From Betaproteobacteria bacterium (lineage in GTDB: Bacteria; Pseudomonadota; Gammaproteobacteria; Burkholderiales; Thiobacillaceae): a stretch of 64,000 bases of DNA. The notes beneath the pieces are model-generated. The model saw only the letters and a list, made by a program, of their open reading frames with translations, ran no database searches and was not told the DNA's origin. Position 1 is the stretch's first letter, and every line of letters starts with the position of its first letter. Both the position numbers and the translations under genes were made by a program. Of the stretch, positions 8,488 to 19,036 are shown piece after piece. The DNA lies in NCBI GenBank assembly GCA_016873935.1, contig VGVT01000005.1:1-64000 (forward strand). The letters are read 5' to 3'.

Positions 8488-9903
8488 ATGACCAAGCGCA
8501 AGATCTCCAACTACAAGGGCTGCAAGGCCCTGGTCGTGGGCCTGGGCGACACCGGCGCCGCCTGCGTGCGCTGGCTCGTCGAACATGACGCCCAGGTGCG
8601 CGCCACCGATACCCGGGAGGAACCGCCCCACGCCCAGCGCGTGCGCGAGGCCTTCCCGGAAGCCACCCTGCGCCTGGGCGGTTTCGACCGGGCCGACTTC
8701 GCATGGGCCGACCTCGTCGTCGCCAGCCCCGGCGTCGCCCTGTCCACTCCCGAACTGCAATGGGCGTTGAAGGCGGGCAAGGACGTGGTGGGCGACGTGG
8801 AACTGTTCGCCCGCGCCATTCAAGGCACTTCCGCCTACGTCATCGCCATCACCGGCTCCAACGGCAAGAGCACGGTCACCAGCCTGGTGGGCCACCTGTG
8901 CGCCGCCGTCGGTCTCGACACCGTGGTCGCCGGCAACATCGGACTGCCCGTGCTGGACGCCCTGGACAACCAGGATACCCTGGGCCGCTGCCCGGACGTG
9001 TGGGTGCTGGAGCTGTCCAGCTTCCAACTGGAAACCACCAGCAGCCTCAAGCCCGACGCGGCCACGGTGCTCAACATCTCCGAAGACCACATGGACCGGT
9101 ACGCCGGCCTTGATGACTATGCGGCGGCCAAAGCCCGCATCTTCGCCGGCCTGGGCGTCCAGGTGCTGAATCGGGACGACCCGACGGTGATGGTCATGGC
9201 CCTGCCAAACCGCATCCAATGGAGCTTCGGCCTCAACGTGGACGAGTCCCTCGCAGCCGGCCAGTTCGGCCTCGCCACACGCAAGGACCGCCTCTGGCTG
9301 TGCGAGGGCGCAGAAGCCTTGCTGCCGGTGGACAAGCTGCCCATCGCCGGCCTGCACAACGCCGCCAACGCGCTGGCCGCGCTGGCCCTGTGCCGCGCCA
9401 TCGGCCTGCCCTACGAGGGGCTGCTGCCGGCGCTGAAAACCTTCGAGGGCCTGCCGCACCGGGTGCAGAAGGTGGCGGAGGTGGAGGGCCGCACCTTCTA
9501 CGATGATTCCAAGGGCACCAACGTCGGCGCCACCGCCGCGGCCCTGCACGGCTTCAGCGTGCCGGTGGTGCTCATCGCCGGCGGCGATGGCAAGGGCCAG
9601 GATTTCTCGCCCCTGCGGGACGCCGTGAAGAATGCCCGCGCCGTGGTGCGAATCGGCCGCGACGGCCCCCTCATCGAGGCGGCCATCGGCGGCGCCTGCC
9701 CGGTGCATCGCGCGGAAAGCATGGAAGAGGCGGTGAATCTTGCCTTCCACCTGTCGCAACCCGGCGATGCCGTGTTGCTGTCGCCGGCCTGCGCGAGCTG
9801 GGACATGTTCCGCAACTACGCCCACCGCGCCGAGGTATTCATCGCCGCGGTGCACAAACTGGCGGTGGGCGGCCAAGCGCCGGGAGCGGGTCATGTTCCA
9901 TAA
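8488..9903 (+). CDS. murD: UDP-N-acetylmuramoylalanine--D-glutamate ligase
   Basis: Second Mur ligase, adding D-Glu. The 471-residue protein has an N-terminal Rossmann-type domain ([17 protein letters not shown]), the P-loop [13 protein letters not shown], the family ELSSFQLE motif, and YDDSKGTN in the C-terminal domain. It follows mraY by 4 nt and overlaps ftsW by 11 nt. Confidence 0.96.
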   Translation: MTKRKISNYKGCKALVVGLGDTGAACVRWLVEHDAQVRATDTREEPPHAQRVREAFPEATLRLGGFDRADFAWADLVVASPGVALSTPELQWALKAGKDVVGDVELFARAIQGTSAYVIAITGSNGKSTVTSLVGHLCAAVGLDTVVAGNIGLPVLDALDNQDTLGRCPDVWVLELSSFQLETTSSLKPDAATVLNISEDHMDRYAGLDDYAAAKARIFAGLGVQVLNRDDPTVMVMALPNRIQWSFGLNVDESLAAGQFGLATRKDRLWLCEGAEALLPVDKLPIAGLHNAANALAALALCRAIGLPYEGLLPALKTFEGLPHRVQKVAEVEGRTFYDDSKGTNVGATAAALHGFSVPVVLIAGGDGKGQDFSPLRDAVKNARAVVRIGRDGPLIEAAIGGACPVHRAESMEEAVNLAFHLSQPGDAVLLSPACASWDMFRNYAHRAEVFIAAVHKLAVGGQAPGAGHVP

Positions 9904-11053
9904 CGCCGCCCTCAAGCGCACGGCCCTCACCCCTTACGACTGGGGGCTGGTGTTCGCCGCCCTGGCGCTGCTCATGCTGGGCCTGGTGATGGTGTATTCG
10001 GCGTCCGTCGCCATCGCCGAGGCCAAGTCCGCCAGCAACCAGTCCTCCTTCTACCTGATCCGCCACGCCATGTACCTGGTAATCGCGCTGGGCGCCGGCT
10101 ACGCCGCCCTGCAGATCCCCACGCCGACCTGGCAGGCTCTCGCACCCTATCTGTTCATGTGCTGCGCCGTGCTGCTGGTGGTGGTGCTGATCCCCTTCAT
10201 CGGCAAGGAGGTGAACGGCAGCCGGCGCTGGATTCCGCTCGGCCCCCTGGGCAACCTGCAGCCCTCCGAGCTGATGAAGTTCGCCACCATCCTCTACGCC
10301 GCCGACTACACGGTGCGCAAGGCGGCCTTCATGCAAAACCTGAAGAAGGGCTTCCTGCCCATGTTCCTGGTGATGCTGGGCATCGGTGGTCTGTTGCTGA
10401 TGGAGCCCGATTTCGGCGCCCTGGTGGTCATCGTCGCCACCGCCATGGCCATCCTCTTCCTCGGCGGCTTCAACGCGCGGCTGTTCTTCGGGCTGTCCAT
10501 ACTGCTCGCCATCGGCTTCGTGCTGATGATCGTCACCTCCGAGTACCGCTACGAACGGGTGCTGGGCTACCTGAACCCCTGGAAGGATCCGTACGGCGCC
10601 GGCTACCAGTTGTCGCACGCCCTCATCGCTCTGGGCAGCGGCGAGCTCACCGGCGTGGGCCTGGGCGACAGCGTCGAGAAGCTGTTCTACCTGCCCGAGG
10701 CCTACACCGATTTCCTGCTCGCCGTCATCGGCGAGGAACTCGGACTGATCGGCGTGCTCGCCGTCATCGCCCTGTTCGCCTGGCTGACCTGGCGAGCCTT
10801 CTCCATCGGCTGGCAGGCCGGACTCATGGGCCGCAACTTCGCCGCCCTGGTGGCGCAGGGCGTGGGCGTCTGGATGGGCGCCCAGGCCTTCATCAACATG
10901 GGCGTGAATCTTGGCCTGTTGCCCACCAAGGGGCTCACCCTGCCGCTGATGAGCTACGGCGGCTCCGGCATCGTCGCCAACTGCCTGGCCCTGGCGGTGC
11001 TGCTGCGCATCGACTTCGAGAACCGCTGTCTGATGCGGGGGAAGAAAGCATGA
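9893..11053 (+). CDS. ftsW: Lipid II polymerase FtsW (SEDS family)
   Basis: Septal peptidoglycan glycosyltransferase that works with FtsI. The 386-residue protein has about ten membrane helices, the family [19 protein letters not shown] segment, [10 protein letters not shown], and a C-terminal [10 protein letters not shown] motif. The ATG at 9893 lies inside the end of murD. The TGA overlaps the murG start as ATGA. Confidence 0.95.
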   Translation: MFHNAALKRTALTPYDWGLVFAALALLMLGLVMVYSASVAIAEAKSASNQSSFYLIRHAMYLVIALGAGYAALQIPTPTWQALAPYLFMCCAVLLVVVLIPFIGKEVNGSRRWIPLGPLGNLQPSELMKFATILYAADYTVRKAAFMQNLKKGFLPMFLVMLGIGGLLLMEPDFGALVVIVATAMAILFLGGFNARLFFGLSILLAIGFVLMIVTSEYRYERVLGYLNPWKDPYGAGYQLSHALIALGSGELTGVGLGDSVEKLFYLPEAYTDFLLAVIGEELGLIGVLAVIALFAWLTWRAFSIGWQAGLMGRNFAALVAQGVGVWMGAQAFINMGVNLGLLPTKGLTLPLMSYGGSGIVANCLALAVLLRIDFENRCLMRGKKA

Positions 11054-12204
11054 GGGAACAGGGGCAAGTCGCAAGTCGCGAGTCGCCAGTGGGGCTCCAC
11101 AGCCACTCGCGACTCGCGACTCGCCACTCGCGCACGCTCCTCATCATGGCCGGCGGTACCGGCGGCCATGTCATGCCCGCCCTGGCAGTGGCCGAGAATC
11201 TGCGCGACGACGGCTGGCGCGTGGTCTGGCTGGGCACGCGGGCCGGCATGGAGGCGAAGCTGGCGGTGGAAAAGGGCTTCGACATGGCCTGGGTGAAGAT
11301 GGCCGGGGTGCGCGGCAAGGGTCTGCTCGCCAAGCTGTTGCTGCCCGCCAACCTGCTCGCTGCCTTCTGGCAGGCGGCCCGCGCCATATTCCGCGAGCGC
11401 CCCGACGTGGCCCTGGGCCTGGGCGGCTACGTCGCCTTCCCCGGCGGCATGATGGCCAGCCTCTTGGGCAAGCCTCTGGCGATCCACGAGCAGAACGCCA
11501 TCGCCGGCCTGACCAACAAGGTGCTTGCCCACGTCGCCGACCGCACCCTGCTCGGCCTGCCCCTGGCCAGCCCCGACTCGCCGCTGGCGAAGAAAGGGGA
11601 GTGGGTGGGCAATCCGGTGCGTCCGGCCATCGCCGCCCTGCCCGATCCCGCCGCGCGCATGGCCGGCCGCGGCGGCTCGCTGCATCTGCTGGTGGTGGGC
11701 GGCAGCCTGGGCGCGGCGGCCCTGAACGAGCTGGTGCCACAGGCTGTCGCCCAGCTGCCGGAAGCGGCGCGGCCTGTAGTGCGCCACCAGTCCGGCGCGA
11801 AGCATCTCGATGTGCTCCAGGCCAATTACGCGGCGGCGGGCGTACATGGCGAGTGCCTGGCTTTCATCGAGGACATGGCGGCGGCCCTGGCCTGGGCCGA
11901 CGTCGTCATCTGCCGCGCCGGCGCGCTCACCGTCGCGGAAATCGCCGCCAGCGGCTCGGCCGCCCTGTTCGTGCCCTTCCCCTACGCCGTCGACGACCAC
12001 CAGACCGCCAACGCCCGCTTCCTGACCGACCAGGGCGCAGCCTGGCTCATGCAGCAAAAGGACCTGGATGCCGCGAAGTTGGCTGAATGGCTCGGCGGCT
12101 TGACGCGCGAGGCCCTGCTGGAACGGGCGGAGAAAGCACGCGACCTGGCCAAGCCGGAGGCGACGGCCAGCGTGGCACGGGTCGTCAAGGAGTTGGCGAA
12201 GTGA
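11050..12204 (+). CDS. murG: Undecaprenyldiphospho-muramoylpentapeptide beta-N-acetylglucosaminyltransferase, repeat-extended N-terminus
   Basis: GT28 enzyme that adds GlcNAc to lipid I to make lipid II at the inner membrane face. The 384-residue protein carries [11 protein letters not shown] (glycine-rich loop 1), [24 protein letters not shown] and the UDP-GlcNAc-binding [13 protein letters not shown]. The usual N-terminus is M[14 protein letters not shown]. Here Met and RTLLIM are separated by about 25 residues read from a palindromic repeat. The 11050 start is kept because it overlaps the ftsW stop as ATGA. The ATG at 11146 would delete the first beta strand. Confidence 0.94.
   Translation: MREQGQVASRESPVGLHSHSRLATRHSRTLLIMAGGTGGHVMPALAVAENLRDDGWRVVWLGTRAGMEAKLAVEKGFDMAWVKMAGVRGKGLLAKLLLPANLLAAFWQAARAIFRERPDVALGLGGYVAFPGGMMASLLGKPLAIHEQNAIAGLTNKVLAHVADRTLLGLPLASPDSPLAKKGEWVGNPVRPAIAALPDPAARMAGRGGSLHLLVVGGSLGAAALNELVPQAVAQLPEAARPVVRHQSGAKHLDVLQANYAAAGVHGECLAFIEDMAAALAWADVVICRAGALTVAEIAASGSAALFVPFPYAVDDHQTANARFLTDQGAAWLMQQKDLDAAKLAEWLGGLTREALLERAEKARDLAKPEATASVARVVKELAK
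11064..11133 (+). repeat. Heptamer palindromic repeat within the 5' end of murG
   Basis: The left arm is a run of AAGTCGC/GAGTCGC heptamers, the centre is a GTGGGGCTCCAC hairpin, and the right arm is a run of the complement, GACTCGC. The arms pair extensively. It lies directly after the murG start codon and is translated in frame. Confidence 0.7.
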
Positions 12205-12206
12205 GG

Positions 12207-12322
12207 CAGCTTGTAGCTAGTAGCCTGTGGCGGGTAGCTGAATATTTCCGTGCCGAAGGCACGCATGAAAAGCTACGAGCTACGAGCCACGAGCTACCCG
12301 CTGCTTCGCCGGAGGCGAAGCG
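12207..12322 (+). repeat. GTAGC-type palindromic repeat, copy 1 (murG-murC gap)
   Basis: The left arm has GTAGC-containing heptamers (TTGTAGCTAGTAGCC, GGGTAGCTG), the centre is a CGTGCCGAAGGCACG hairpin, and the right arm has complementary GAGCTACGAGCTACGAGC units. Copies with the same layout lie at 31853-31958 and 60341-60451. It fills the only real gap in the cell-wall cluster and ends on the murC ribosome-binding site. Confidence 0.8.
12303..12321 (+). promoter_or_regulatory. Hairpin covering the murC ribosome-binding site
   Basis: GCTTCGCC (12303-12310) and GGCGAAGC (12314-12321) form a perfect 8-bp stem with a GGA loop. The GGAGG Shine-Dalgarno (12311-12315) is half loop and half stem, and the murC ATG follows by one base. 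A GGA-loop hairpin over an SD resembles a CsrA site. Regulation is inference. Confidence 0.45.
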
Positions 12323-13732
12323 ATGAAGCACAAGGTCAACCACATCCACTTCGTCGGCATCGGCGGCGCCGGCATGAGCGGCATCGCCGAGGTGCTGCTC
12401 AACCAGGGCTACGCCATCTCCGGCAGCGACGGTGTCAGCAATGCGGTCACCCGGCGCCTCGCCGACATGGGTGCGACGGTGTTCCAGGGCCACGCGGCGG
12501 AGCACGTAAGCGACGCCGACGTGCTGGTGGTGTCCACAGCCATCCGCGACGACAACCCTGAGGTGATGGCCGCCCGCGAGAAACACATTCCGGTGGTGGC
12601 GCGCGCCATGATGCTGGCCGAGCTGATGCGCTTCAAGCAGGGCATCGCGGTGGCCGGCACGCACGGCAAGACCACCACCACCAGCCTGATCGCCAGCATC
12701 CTCAACGAGGCCGGCATCGACCCCACCTTCGTCATCGGCGGCAAGCTGCTCGCCGCCGGCGCCAATGCCCGCCTGGGCCAGAGCGAGTGGCTGGTGGCGG
12801 AAGCCGACGAATCCGACGCATCGTTCCTCTACCTGTCTCCGGTGGTGTCCATCGTCACCAACATCGACGCCGACCACATGGAGACCTACGGCCATGATTT
12901 CGAGCGGCTGAAGGGCGCCTTCGTCGAGTTCCTGCACCGCCTGCCGTTCTGGGGCATGGCCATCCTCTGCGCCGATGACCCGGTGGTGCGCAGCCTGCTG
13001 CCGCGCATCACCAAGCCGGTGATGACCTATGGCACCAGCGACGACTGCGCCATCCAGGCGGTGGACATCATGGCCTCCGACGGCCGCATGCACTTCACCG
13101 CATTGCGCAACGGCACCCGCTCACCCATCGTGGTGACCCTCAACCTGCCCGGCCTGCACAACGTGCTCAACGCCCTGGCGGCCATCGCCGTGGCCTGGGA
13201 GTTGCAGGTGCCCGACGCGGCGGTGCAACGCGCCCTCGCCGGCTTCAGCGGCGTCGGCCGGCGCTTCCAGCGCTACGGCGAGATCCACCTGGCCGACGGC
13301 CGCCGCTTCACCCTGGTCGACGACTACGGCCACCACCCGGTGGAGATGCGCGCGACCCTGGCCGCCGCCCGCGGCGCCTTCGCCGGCCGCCGCCTGGTGC
13401 TGGTCTTCCAGCCCCACCGCTACACGCGCACGCGGGATTTGTTCGAGGACTTCGTGCAGGTGTTGTCGCAAACCGACGCCCTGTTGCTCACCGAGGTCTA
13501 TGCCGCCAGCGAACCCCCCATCGTCGCCGCCGACGGCCGCAGTCTGGCGCGGGCGGTGCGCGTCGCCGGCAAGGTGGAGCCGGTGTTCGTCGCCGACGTG
13601 AACGATCTGCCCGCCACGCTGGCGGATTTCATCCAGGACGGCGACGTGGTGCTGACCATGGGCGCCGGCTCCATCGGCCAGGTGCCGGCCCGACTGGCCG
13701 CCCTGGGCAGCCAGGAAGACAACAAACCATGA
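12323..13732 (+). CDS. murC: UDP-N-acetylmuramate--L-alanine ligase
   Basis: First Mur ligase, loading L-Ala on UDP-MurNAc. The 469-residue protein has the N-terminal [17 protein letters not shown] Rossmann motif, the ATP loop [14 protein letters not shown] near residue 110, and a C-terminal [14 protein letters not shown] segment with the HHP signature. The ATG follows GGAGG. The 3' end overlaps murB as ATGA. Confidence 0.96.
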   Translation: MKHKVNHIHFVGIGGAGMSGIAEVLLNQGYAISGSDGVSNAVTRRLADMGATVFQGHAAEHVSDADVLVVSTAIRDDNPEVMAAREKHIPVVARAMMLAELMRFKQGIAVAGTHGKTTTTSLIASILNEAGIDPTFVIGGKLLAAGANARLGQSEWLVAEADESDASFLYLSPVVSIVTNIDADHMETYGHDFERLKGAFVEFLHRLPFWGMAILCADDPVVRSLLPRITKPVMTYGTSDDCAIQAVDIMASDGRMHFTALRNGTRSPIVVTLNLPGLHNVLNALAAIAVAWELQVPDAAVQRALAGFSGVGRRFQRYGEIHLADGRRFTLVDDYGHHPVEMRATLAAARGAFAGRRLVLVFQPHRYTRTRDLFEDFVQVLSQTDALLLTEVYAASEPPIVAADGRSLARAVRVAGKVEPVFVADVNDLPATLADFIQDGDVVLTMGAGSIGQVPARLAALGSQEDNKP

Positions 13733-14718
13733 TCCTCGCGGAAAGAATGATGGTCGACAGCCCCATGCCTCCCCCCCGGATTCCTCCCGGCACCCCGGGT
13801 TCGCAGGGCACGCTGGAAACGGACGCGGACATGAGCCGCTACACCAGCTGGCGCGTGGGCGGCCGTGCCAACCGCCTGTACACCCCTGCCAGCCTGGACG
13901 ACCTGGCCGCCTTCCTGGCCGGCCTGGAGCGGGACGAGCCGGTCTGGTTCATCGGCCTGGGCAGCAACCTGCTGGTGCGCGATGGCGGCCTGCGCGGCAC
14001 CGTCATCCACCTGCACGGCGCCCTGCGCCACATCGACATCGAGCAGCGTCGGCAGGACGGCTGGGCCGGCCAGGACAGCGGCAGGTTCGGCGTGGTGTAT
14101 GCCGAGGCCGGCGTGGCCAGCCCCAAGGTGGCGCGTTTCGCCGCCACCCACGACCTGGTGGGCGCGGAATTCCTCGCCGGCATTCCCGGCACGGTGGGCG
14201 GGGCGCTGGCCATGAACGCGGGCTGCTACGGCCACGACACCTGGGAATTCGTTACCCAAGTGCTGACCATCGACCGCCAGGGCCGCATCTCCCGGCGTGC
14301 CCCCAAGGATTTCCAGGTGGCCTACCGCCACGTGGCAAGGCGCGAGCCGCGCGAGGAATGGTTCGTCGCGGCCTGGTTCATGTTCCCCAAGGGCGATGGC
14401 ACGCAGGCGCGGGAGGAGATCAAGCGCCTGCTGGAAAAGCGCATCGCCACCCAACCGCTGGAGCTGCCCAATGCCGGCTCCGTATTCCGCAATCCCCCCG
14501 GCGACTTCGCCGCCCGACTCATCGAATCCTGCGGCCTCAAGGGCCACCGCATCGGCGGCGCCCAGATCTCGGAGAAGCACGCGAATTTCATCGTCAACAC
14601 CGGCGGCGCCATGGCGGCCGACATCGAAGCCCTGATCGAGGAGGCGCGCACGCGGGTGGCGCGCAAATCCGGGGTGGAATTGGTCACGGAAGTGAGGATC
14701 ATCGGTGAACAGGCCTGA
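13729..14718 (+). CDS. murB: UDP-N-acetylenolpyruvoylglucosamine reductase
   Basis: FAD/NADPH enzyme forming UDP-MurNAc. The 329-residue protein has the FAD-binding [17 protein letters not shown] and [36 protein letters not shown], the catalytic region [10 protein letters not shown] and the C-terminal [11 protein letters not shown]. The first 35 or so residues, rich in Pro, are not conserved. The ATGA overlap with murC supports the 13729 start, but an internal start near MSRYTSW (13831) is possible. Confidence 0.94.
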   Translation: MILAERMMVDSPMPPPRIPPGTPGSQGTLETDADMSRYTSWRVGGRANRLYTPASLDDLAAFLAGLERDEPVWFIGLGSNLLVRDGGLRGTVIHLHGALRHIDIEQRRQDGWAGQDSGRFGVVYAEAGVASPKVARFAATHDLVGAEFLAGIPGTVGGALAMNAGCYGHDTWEFVTQVLTIDRQGRISRRAPKDFQVAYRHVARREPREEWFVAAWFMFPKGDGTQAREEIKRLLEKRIATQPLELPNAGSVFRNPPGDFAARLIESCGLKGHRIGGAQISEKHANFIVNTGGAMAADIEALIEEARTRVARKSGVELVTEVRIIGEQA

Positions 14719-15649
14719 TCTCGACCCCCGCTCCTTCGGCAAAGTGGCGGTGCTGTTCGGCGGCACCTCGGCGGAGCGGGAGATTTCCCTGAAGAGCGGC
14801 CACGCGGTGCTGGCGGCCCTGCAGAGCCGGGGCGTCGACGCACAGGCCTTCGACCCGGCCGAACGGCCCCTGGCCGATCTCAAGAGCGCCGGCTTCGACC
14901 GTGTCTTCCTCATCCTGCACGGGCGCGGCGGCGAAGACGGTACCGCCCAGGGCGCTCTGGAACTCATGGGCATTCCCTACACCGGCAGCGGCGTCATGGC
15001 TTCGGCGGTGGGCATGGACAAGTGGCGCAGCAAGCTGCTGTGGCGCGGCGCCGGCCTGCCGGTACCGGATTACGCCCTGCTCGACGCCGACAGCGACTTC
15101 GCCGCGGTGGAACGGCAACTGGGCCTGCCCCTGTTCGTGAAGCCGGCCAACGAGGGCTCCAGCGTCGGCATCAGCAAGGTGAAGGCGCCGGGCGGACTCG
15201 CCGCCGCCTACGCGGAAGCGGCGAAACACGACAGTCTGGTGCTGGCCGAGCGTTTCCTCGGCGGCGGCGAATACACCGTCGGCATGCTCGGGGAAGGTGC
15301 CAACCTGCGCGCCCTGCCGGTGGTGAAGATCGAGCCCGCCAACGAGTTCTACGACTACGAGGCCAAGTATTTCCGCGACGACACCCGCTACCTCTGTCCC
15401 TGCGGCCTGCCGCCCGAGCGCGAGGCGACCATGCAGGACCTGGCCAGGCGTGCCTTCACGGTGCTCGGCTGCCGCGGCTGGGGCCGCGTGGACGTGCTGC
15501 TGGACGGCGACGGCAAGCCCTATCTGCTGGAGATCAACACCGCGCCGGGCATGACCGACCACAGCCTGGTGCCGATGGCGGCAAGGACGGCGGGCATCGA
15601 TTTCCCCGAGTTGTGCCTGCGCGTGCTGGAGCTGGCCCATGTGGGATGA
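14705..15649 (+). CDS. ddl: D-alanine--D-alanine ligase
   Basis: ATP-grasp ligase supplying D-Ala-D-Ala to MurF. The 314-residue protein shows [20 protein letters not shown], the [12 protein letters not shown] loop, [18 protein letters not shown] (ATP contacts) and the metal site [18 protein letters not shown]. The start is a GTG at 14705, inside the end of murB. The 3' end overlaps ftsQ by 11 nt. Confidence 0.95.
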   Translation: MNRPDLDPRSFGKVAVLFGGTSAEREISLKSGHAVLAALQSRGVDAQAFDPAERPLADLKSAGFDRVFLILHGRGGEDGTAQGALELMGIPYTGSGVMASAVGMDKWRSKLLWRGAGLPVPDYALLDADSDFAAVERQLGLPLFVKPANEGSSVGISKVKAPGGLAAAYAEAAKHDSLVLAERFLGGGEYTVGMLGEGANLRALPVVKIEPANEFYDYEAKYFRDDTRYLCPCGLPPEREATMQDLARRAFTVLGCRGWGRVDVLLDGDGKPYLLEINTAPGMTDHSLVPMAARTAGIDFPELCLRVLELAHVG

Positions 15650-16367
15650 CCCGCGCGCCCTCAACCGCCTGACCCGCCTGATCCTGGCTGCAACCCTGCT
15701 GTTCGCCCTGTGGACGGCAGGCCGCACGGCTCTGGACGCGTGGTTCCCGTTCCGCCAGATCACCATCACCGGCGCGACCCACGCGGAGACGCTGCAGGCC
15801 GCGCATGCCCTGGTGCCCAAGCTCAGGGGCGGCTTCTTCTCCATGGACCTGGCCAGCGTGCACGACGACTTCGGTCGCCTGCCCTGGGTGCGCAACGCCG
15901 ACGTGCGTCGGTTGTGGCCGGGCCGCCTGGTCGTGCACCTGGAGAACCATCGCGCCGCCGCGTCCTGGAATGACCGGGCGCTGCTCAACGTCTACGGCGA
16001 GGTATTCGCCGGCACGCCCTGGCGTAGCCTGCCGCGTTTCTACGCGCCCGAAGGCATGCAGAAGGAGGTGGCCCGCCGTTACGCCGAATTCGCCGGCATC
16101 GTCGCGCCGCTGGACTTGCGCGTCGAACAACTGGTGGTGAGCGCCCGCCAATCCTGGCGCATCCGCCTGTCCGGCGGCGTCAGCGTGGAGCTGGGCCGCG
16201 ACAAGCTGCACGAGCGGCTACGCCGCTTCACCGATTTCTACCCCCGCGCCGTGGCGGCGGTGGGGCCCATCCCCAGGGTGGACATGCGCTACCCCAACGG
16301 TTTCGCCGGCGAGGTCCATTCCGGTCCGGGTACTTCGCGGCAGGCAAGGCAGGCAGGAGAAGCATGA
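15639..16367 (+). CDS. ftsQ: Cell division protein FtsQ
   Basis: Bitopic divisome protein linking FtsL/FtsB to the early division proteins. It has 242 residues. A transmembrane helix lies at about 14-32, and the POTRA domain begins around [16 protein letters not shown] with the typical [26 protein letters not shown] stretch, followed by the FtsQ beta domain. It lies between ddl and ftsA with overlaps on both sides. Confidence 0.93.
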   Translation: MWDDPRALNRLTRLILAATLLFALWTAGRTALDAWFPFRQITITGATHAETLQAAHALVPKLRGGFFSMDLASVHDDFGRLPWVRNADVRRLWPGRLVVHLENHRAAASWNDRALLNVYGEVFAGTPWRSLPRFYAPEGMQKEVARRYAEFAGIVAPLDLRVEQLVVSARQSWRIRLSGGVSVELGRDKLHERLRRFTDFYPRAVAAVGPIPRVDMRYPNGFAGEVHSGPGTSRQARQAGEA

Positions 16368-17602
16368 AGAAAATCACGGAAAGCAAGGATCTGATCGTCG
16401 GCCTCGACATCGGCACCTCGAAGATCGTCGCCCTGGTCGCCGAGGCGACGCCGGAGGGCAGCCTCAACATCCTCGGCATGGGCCAGTCGCCCTCGCGCGG
16501 CCTGAAGAAGGGCGTGGTGGTGAACATCGAGGCCACCGTCTCCGCCATCCAGCGCGCCCTGGAAGAAGCCGAGCTGATGGCCAACTGCAAGATCACGCAT
16601 GTCTACACCGGCATCGCCGGCAGCCACATCAAGGCGCAGAACTCCAGCGGCATGCTGCCGATCCGCGACCGCGAGGTCTCGCAGGCCGACATGGACCGTG
16701 TCATCGAGATCGCGCGCGCGCTCAACATTCCCGCCGACCAGCAGGTGCTGCACGTGCTGCCGCAGGAATACATCATCGACGGCCAGGACGGCGTGCGCGA
16801 ACCGCTGGGCATGTCCGGCGTGCGCCTGGAGGTGAAGGTGCACATCGTCACCGGCGCCGTCTCCGCCGCGCAGAACATCGTCAAGTGCGTGCGCCGCTGC
16901 GGCCTGGAGGTGAAAGACCTGGTGCTGCAACCGCTGGCCTCCAGCCACGCGGTGCTGAACGACGACGAGAAGGATCTGGGCGTGTGCATCGTCGACATCG
17001 GCGGCGGCACCACCGACATCGCCGTCTTCACGCGCGGCGCCATCCAGCACGTCGCGGTCATTCCCATCGCCGGCGACCAGGTCACCAACGACATCGCCAT
17101 GACCCTGCGCACGCCGACGCGGGAGGCGGAGGACCTGAAGATCCAGCACGGCATCGCCCTGCGCCAGCTGGCCGACCCCAAGGAGATGATCGAGGTGCCG
17201 GGCATCGGCGAGCGCGGCCCGCGCATGCTCTCCAAACAATTGCTGTCCGAGGTCATCGAGCCGCGCGTGGAAGAGTTGTTCAGCCTGGTGCAGGCGGAAC
17301 TGCGCCGCTCCGGCTTCGAGGAGCAGATCTCCAGCGGCATCGTCCTCACCGGCGGCTCCAGCCTGATGCGGGGCATGGTGGAGCTGGCCGAGGAAGTGTT
17401 CCACATGCCGGTGCGCATCGGCGTGCCGGAATACATCGGCGGCTTCTCCGAGCGGGTGCGCAATCCCCGCTTCGCCACCGGCGTCGGCCTGCTGCTCAAC
17501 GGTCTGGAGCGGCACGAAATCGACGAGGCGGCCCGCATCCAGGGCGCCGGCTTCCGTCAGACCCTGGAAAGGATGAAGACATGGTTCCAACAGAATTTCT
17601 GA
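16364..17602 (+). CDS. ftsA: Cell division protein FtsA
   Basis: Actin-like ATPase that tethers FtsZ to the membrane. The 412-residue protein has phosphate-1 loop GLDIGTSKIVALVAEA, VCIVDIGGGTTDIAVFTRG (phosphate-2), IVLTGGSSLMRGM (adenosine motif) and a C-terminal amphipathic helix ending ERMKTWFQQNF, the membrane-targeting sequence. Confidence 0.96.
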   Translation: MKKITESKDLIVGLDIGTSKIVALVAEATPEGSLNILGMGQSPSRGLKKGVVVNIEATVSAIQRALEEAELMANCKITHVYTGIAGSHIKAQNSSGMLPIRDREVSQADMDRVIEIARALNIPADQQVLHVLPQEYIIDGQDGVREPLGMSGVRLEVKVHIVTGAVSAAQNIVKCVRRCGLEVKDLVLQPLASSHAVLNDDEKDLGVCIVDIGGGTTDIAVFTRGAIQHVAVIPIAGDQVTNDIAMTLRTPTREAEDLKIQHGIALRQLADPKEMIEVPGIGERGPRMLSKQLLSEVIEPRVEELFSLVQAELRRSGFEEQISSGIVLTGGSSLMRGMVELAEEVFHMPVRIGVPEYIGGFSERVRNPRFATGVGLLLNGLERHEIDEAARIQGAGFRQTLERMKTWFQQNF

Positions 17603-17604
17603 AT

Positions 17605-17632
17605 CGCCGGAGCGATCCGGCGTGCTTTGTTT
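17605..17632 (+). promoter_or_regulatory. Stem-loop between ftsA and ftsZ
   Basis: CGCCGGA (17605-17611) and TCCGGCG (17616-17622) form a 7-bp stem capped by a GCGA tetraloop, followed by TGCTTTGTTT. This resembles a weak intrinsic terminator or an mRNA processing or stability element in the 65-nt gap. The ftsZ SD (GGAGGG) lies further downstream. Confidence 0.4.
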
Positions 17633-17667
17633 CAACCGCGCGCGCGTAACCGAAGGAGGGACTAAAG

Positions 17668-18873
17668 ATGTTGTTTGAACTGGAAGACATGCAAACTCAG
17701 GAAGCCGTGATCAAGGTCATCGGCGTAGGCGGCTGCGGCGGCAACGCCGTGGACCACATGATCGGCAAGGGCATGAACGGCGTCGAATTCATCGCCGTCA
17801 ACACCGATGCCCAGGCGCTCAAGCGCAACAAGGCGCCGATCCAGTTGCAGATCGGCAACTCGGCCACCAAGGGCCTGGGCGCCGGCGGGCGCTGGGAGGT
17901 CGGCCGCGAGGCGGCGCTGGAGGACCGCGAGCGCATCGCCGAGATGATCGACGGCGCCGACATGCTGTTCATCGCCGCCGGCATGGGTGGCGGCACCGGT
18001 ACCGGCGCGGCGCCGGTGGTGGCCGAAGTCGCCAAGGATCTCGGCATCCTGGCGGTGGCCGTGGTGACCAAGCCCTTCATCTTCGAGCAGGCCAAGCGCT
18101 CGCGCTCAGCGGAAGCCGGGCTGAAGGCCCTGTCGGAGCACGTCGACAGCCTCATCGTCATCCCCAACGAGAAGCTGATCCAGGTGCTGGGGCCGAAGAC
18201 CAAGCTGACGGACGCCTTCATCGCCGCCAACGAGGTGCTGCATTCCGCCGTCTCCGGCATCGCCGAGATCATCAGCAACCCGGGCATGATCAACGTCGAC
18301 TTCGCCGACGTGAAGACGGTGATGAGCGAGGTGGGCATGGCCATGATGGGTTCCGCCTCCTCCGCCGGCGAGGAACGCGCGCGCGAGGCGGCCGAAGCGG
18401 CCGTCGCCAGCCCGCTGCTGGAGAACGTCGACCTGAAGGGCGCGCGCGGCGTGCTGGTGAACATCACCGCCGACGACTCCCTGACCATGGAGGAGTATTA
18501 CGAGGTCATGAACACCATCCAGGGCTTCGCCGCCGAGGAAGCCACGGTGATCGTCGGCACCTCCATCGACGATGCCATGGGCGACAGCCTGCGCGTCACC
18601 ATGGTCGCTACCGGTCTGGGCAACCCGGTCCGCAACCAGGCCAAACCGCCGGTGATCAAGATCGTCGAACCCATGGCGCCGCCGCTGAACGGCACCGACG
18701 GCATGCCGGTACTGGGTGGCGGTGGCTACGATCCGGGGCGCGACTACGACATGCCCACCACCTTCCGTCAGGCCGGCAGCCGGCGCGGCAACCAGGCGGC
18801 GGTGGAAATGGCGCAGGCGGCCGGGATCGACACCCTCGACATCCCGGCCTTCCTGCGCAAGCAGGCGGACTGA
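17668..18873 (+). CDS. ftsZ: Cell division protein FtsZ
   Basis: Tubulin-like GTPase that forms the Z ring. The 401-residue protein shows [13 protein letters not shown], the tubulin signature [18 protein letters not shown] near residue 107, the T7 loop [11 protein letters not shown], a variable linker and the conserved C-terminal peptide [13 protein letters not shown] that binds FtsA. A strong GAAGGAGGGA lies upstream of the ATG. Confidence 0.98.
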   Translation: MLFELEDMQTQEAVIKVIGVGGCGGNAVDHMIGKGMNGVEFIAVNTDAQALKRNKAPIQLQIGNSATKGLGAGGRWEVGREAALEDRERIAEMIDGADMLFIAAGMGGGTGTGAAPVVAEVAKDLGILAVAVVTKPFIFEQAKRSRSAEAGLKALSEHVDSLIVIPNEKLIQVLGPKTKLTDAFIAANEVLHSAVSGIAEIISNPGMINVDFADVKTVMSEVGMAMMGSASSAGEERAREAAEAAVASPLLENVDLKGARGVLVNITADDSLTMEEYYEVMNTIQGFAAEEATVIVGTSIDDAMGDSLRVTMVATGLGNPVRNQAKPPVIKIVEPMAPPLNGTDGMPVLGGGGYDPGRDYDMPTTFRQAGSRRGNQAAVEMAQAAGIDTLDIPAFLRKQAD

Positions 18874-19036
18874 ACCGGCGCGCCCAACGGCACGCGGGTC
18901 ACGGCCGGCCACGCGCCGCCGGTCTGCCTCGTTTACGCCACATCCGTTGCGCGAGAGCGCCGGGAACGATTCCGGGCGGGGTGCCCTCCTCCCCGTCCGG
19001 GATACAATTCCCTCAATTATTCAAGGCGTTAGGCAC

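Noticed and set aside
6972-8510. Long - strand frame opposite murF and mraY
   Set aside because: Shadow of GC-rich coding DNA. The product is His/Asp/Gln-rich without recognisable motifs, while both sense genes are certain.
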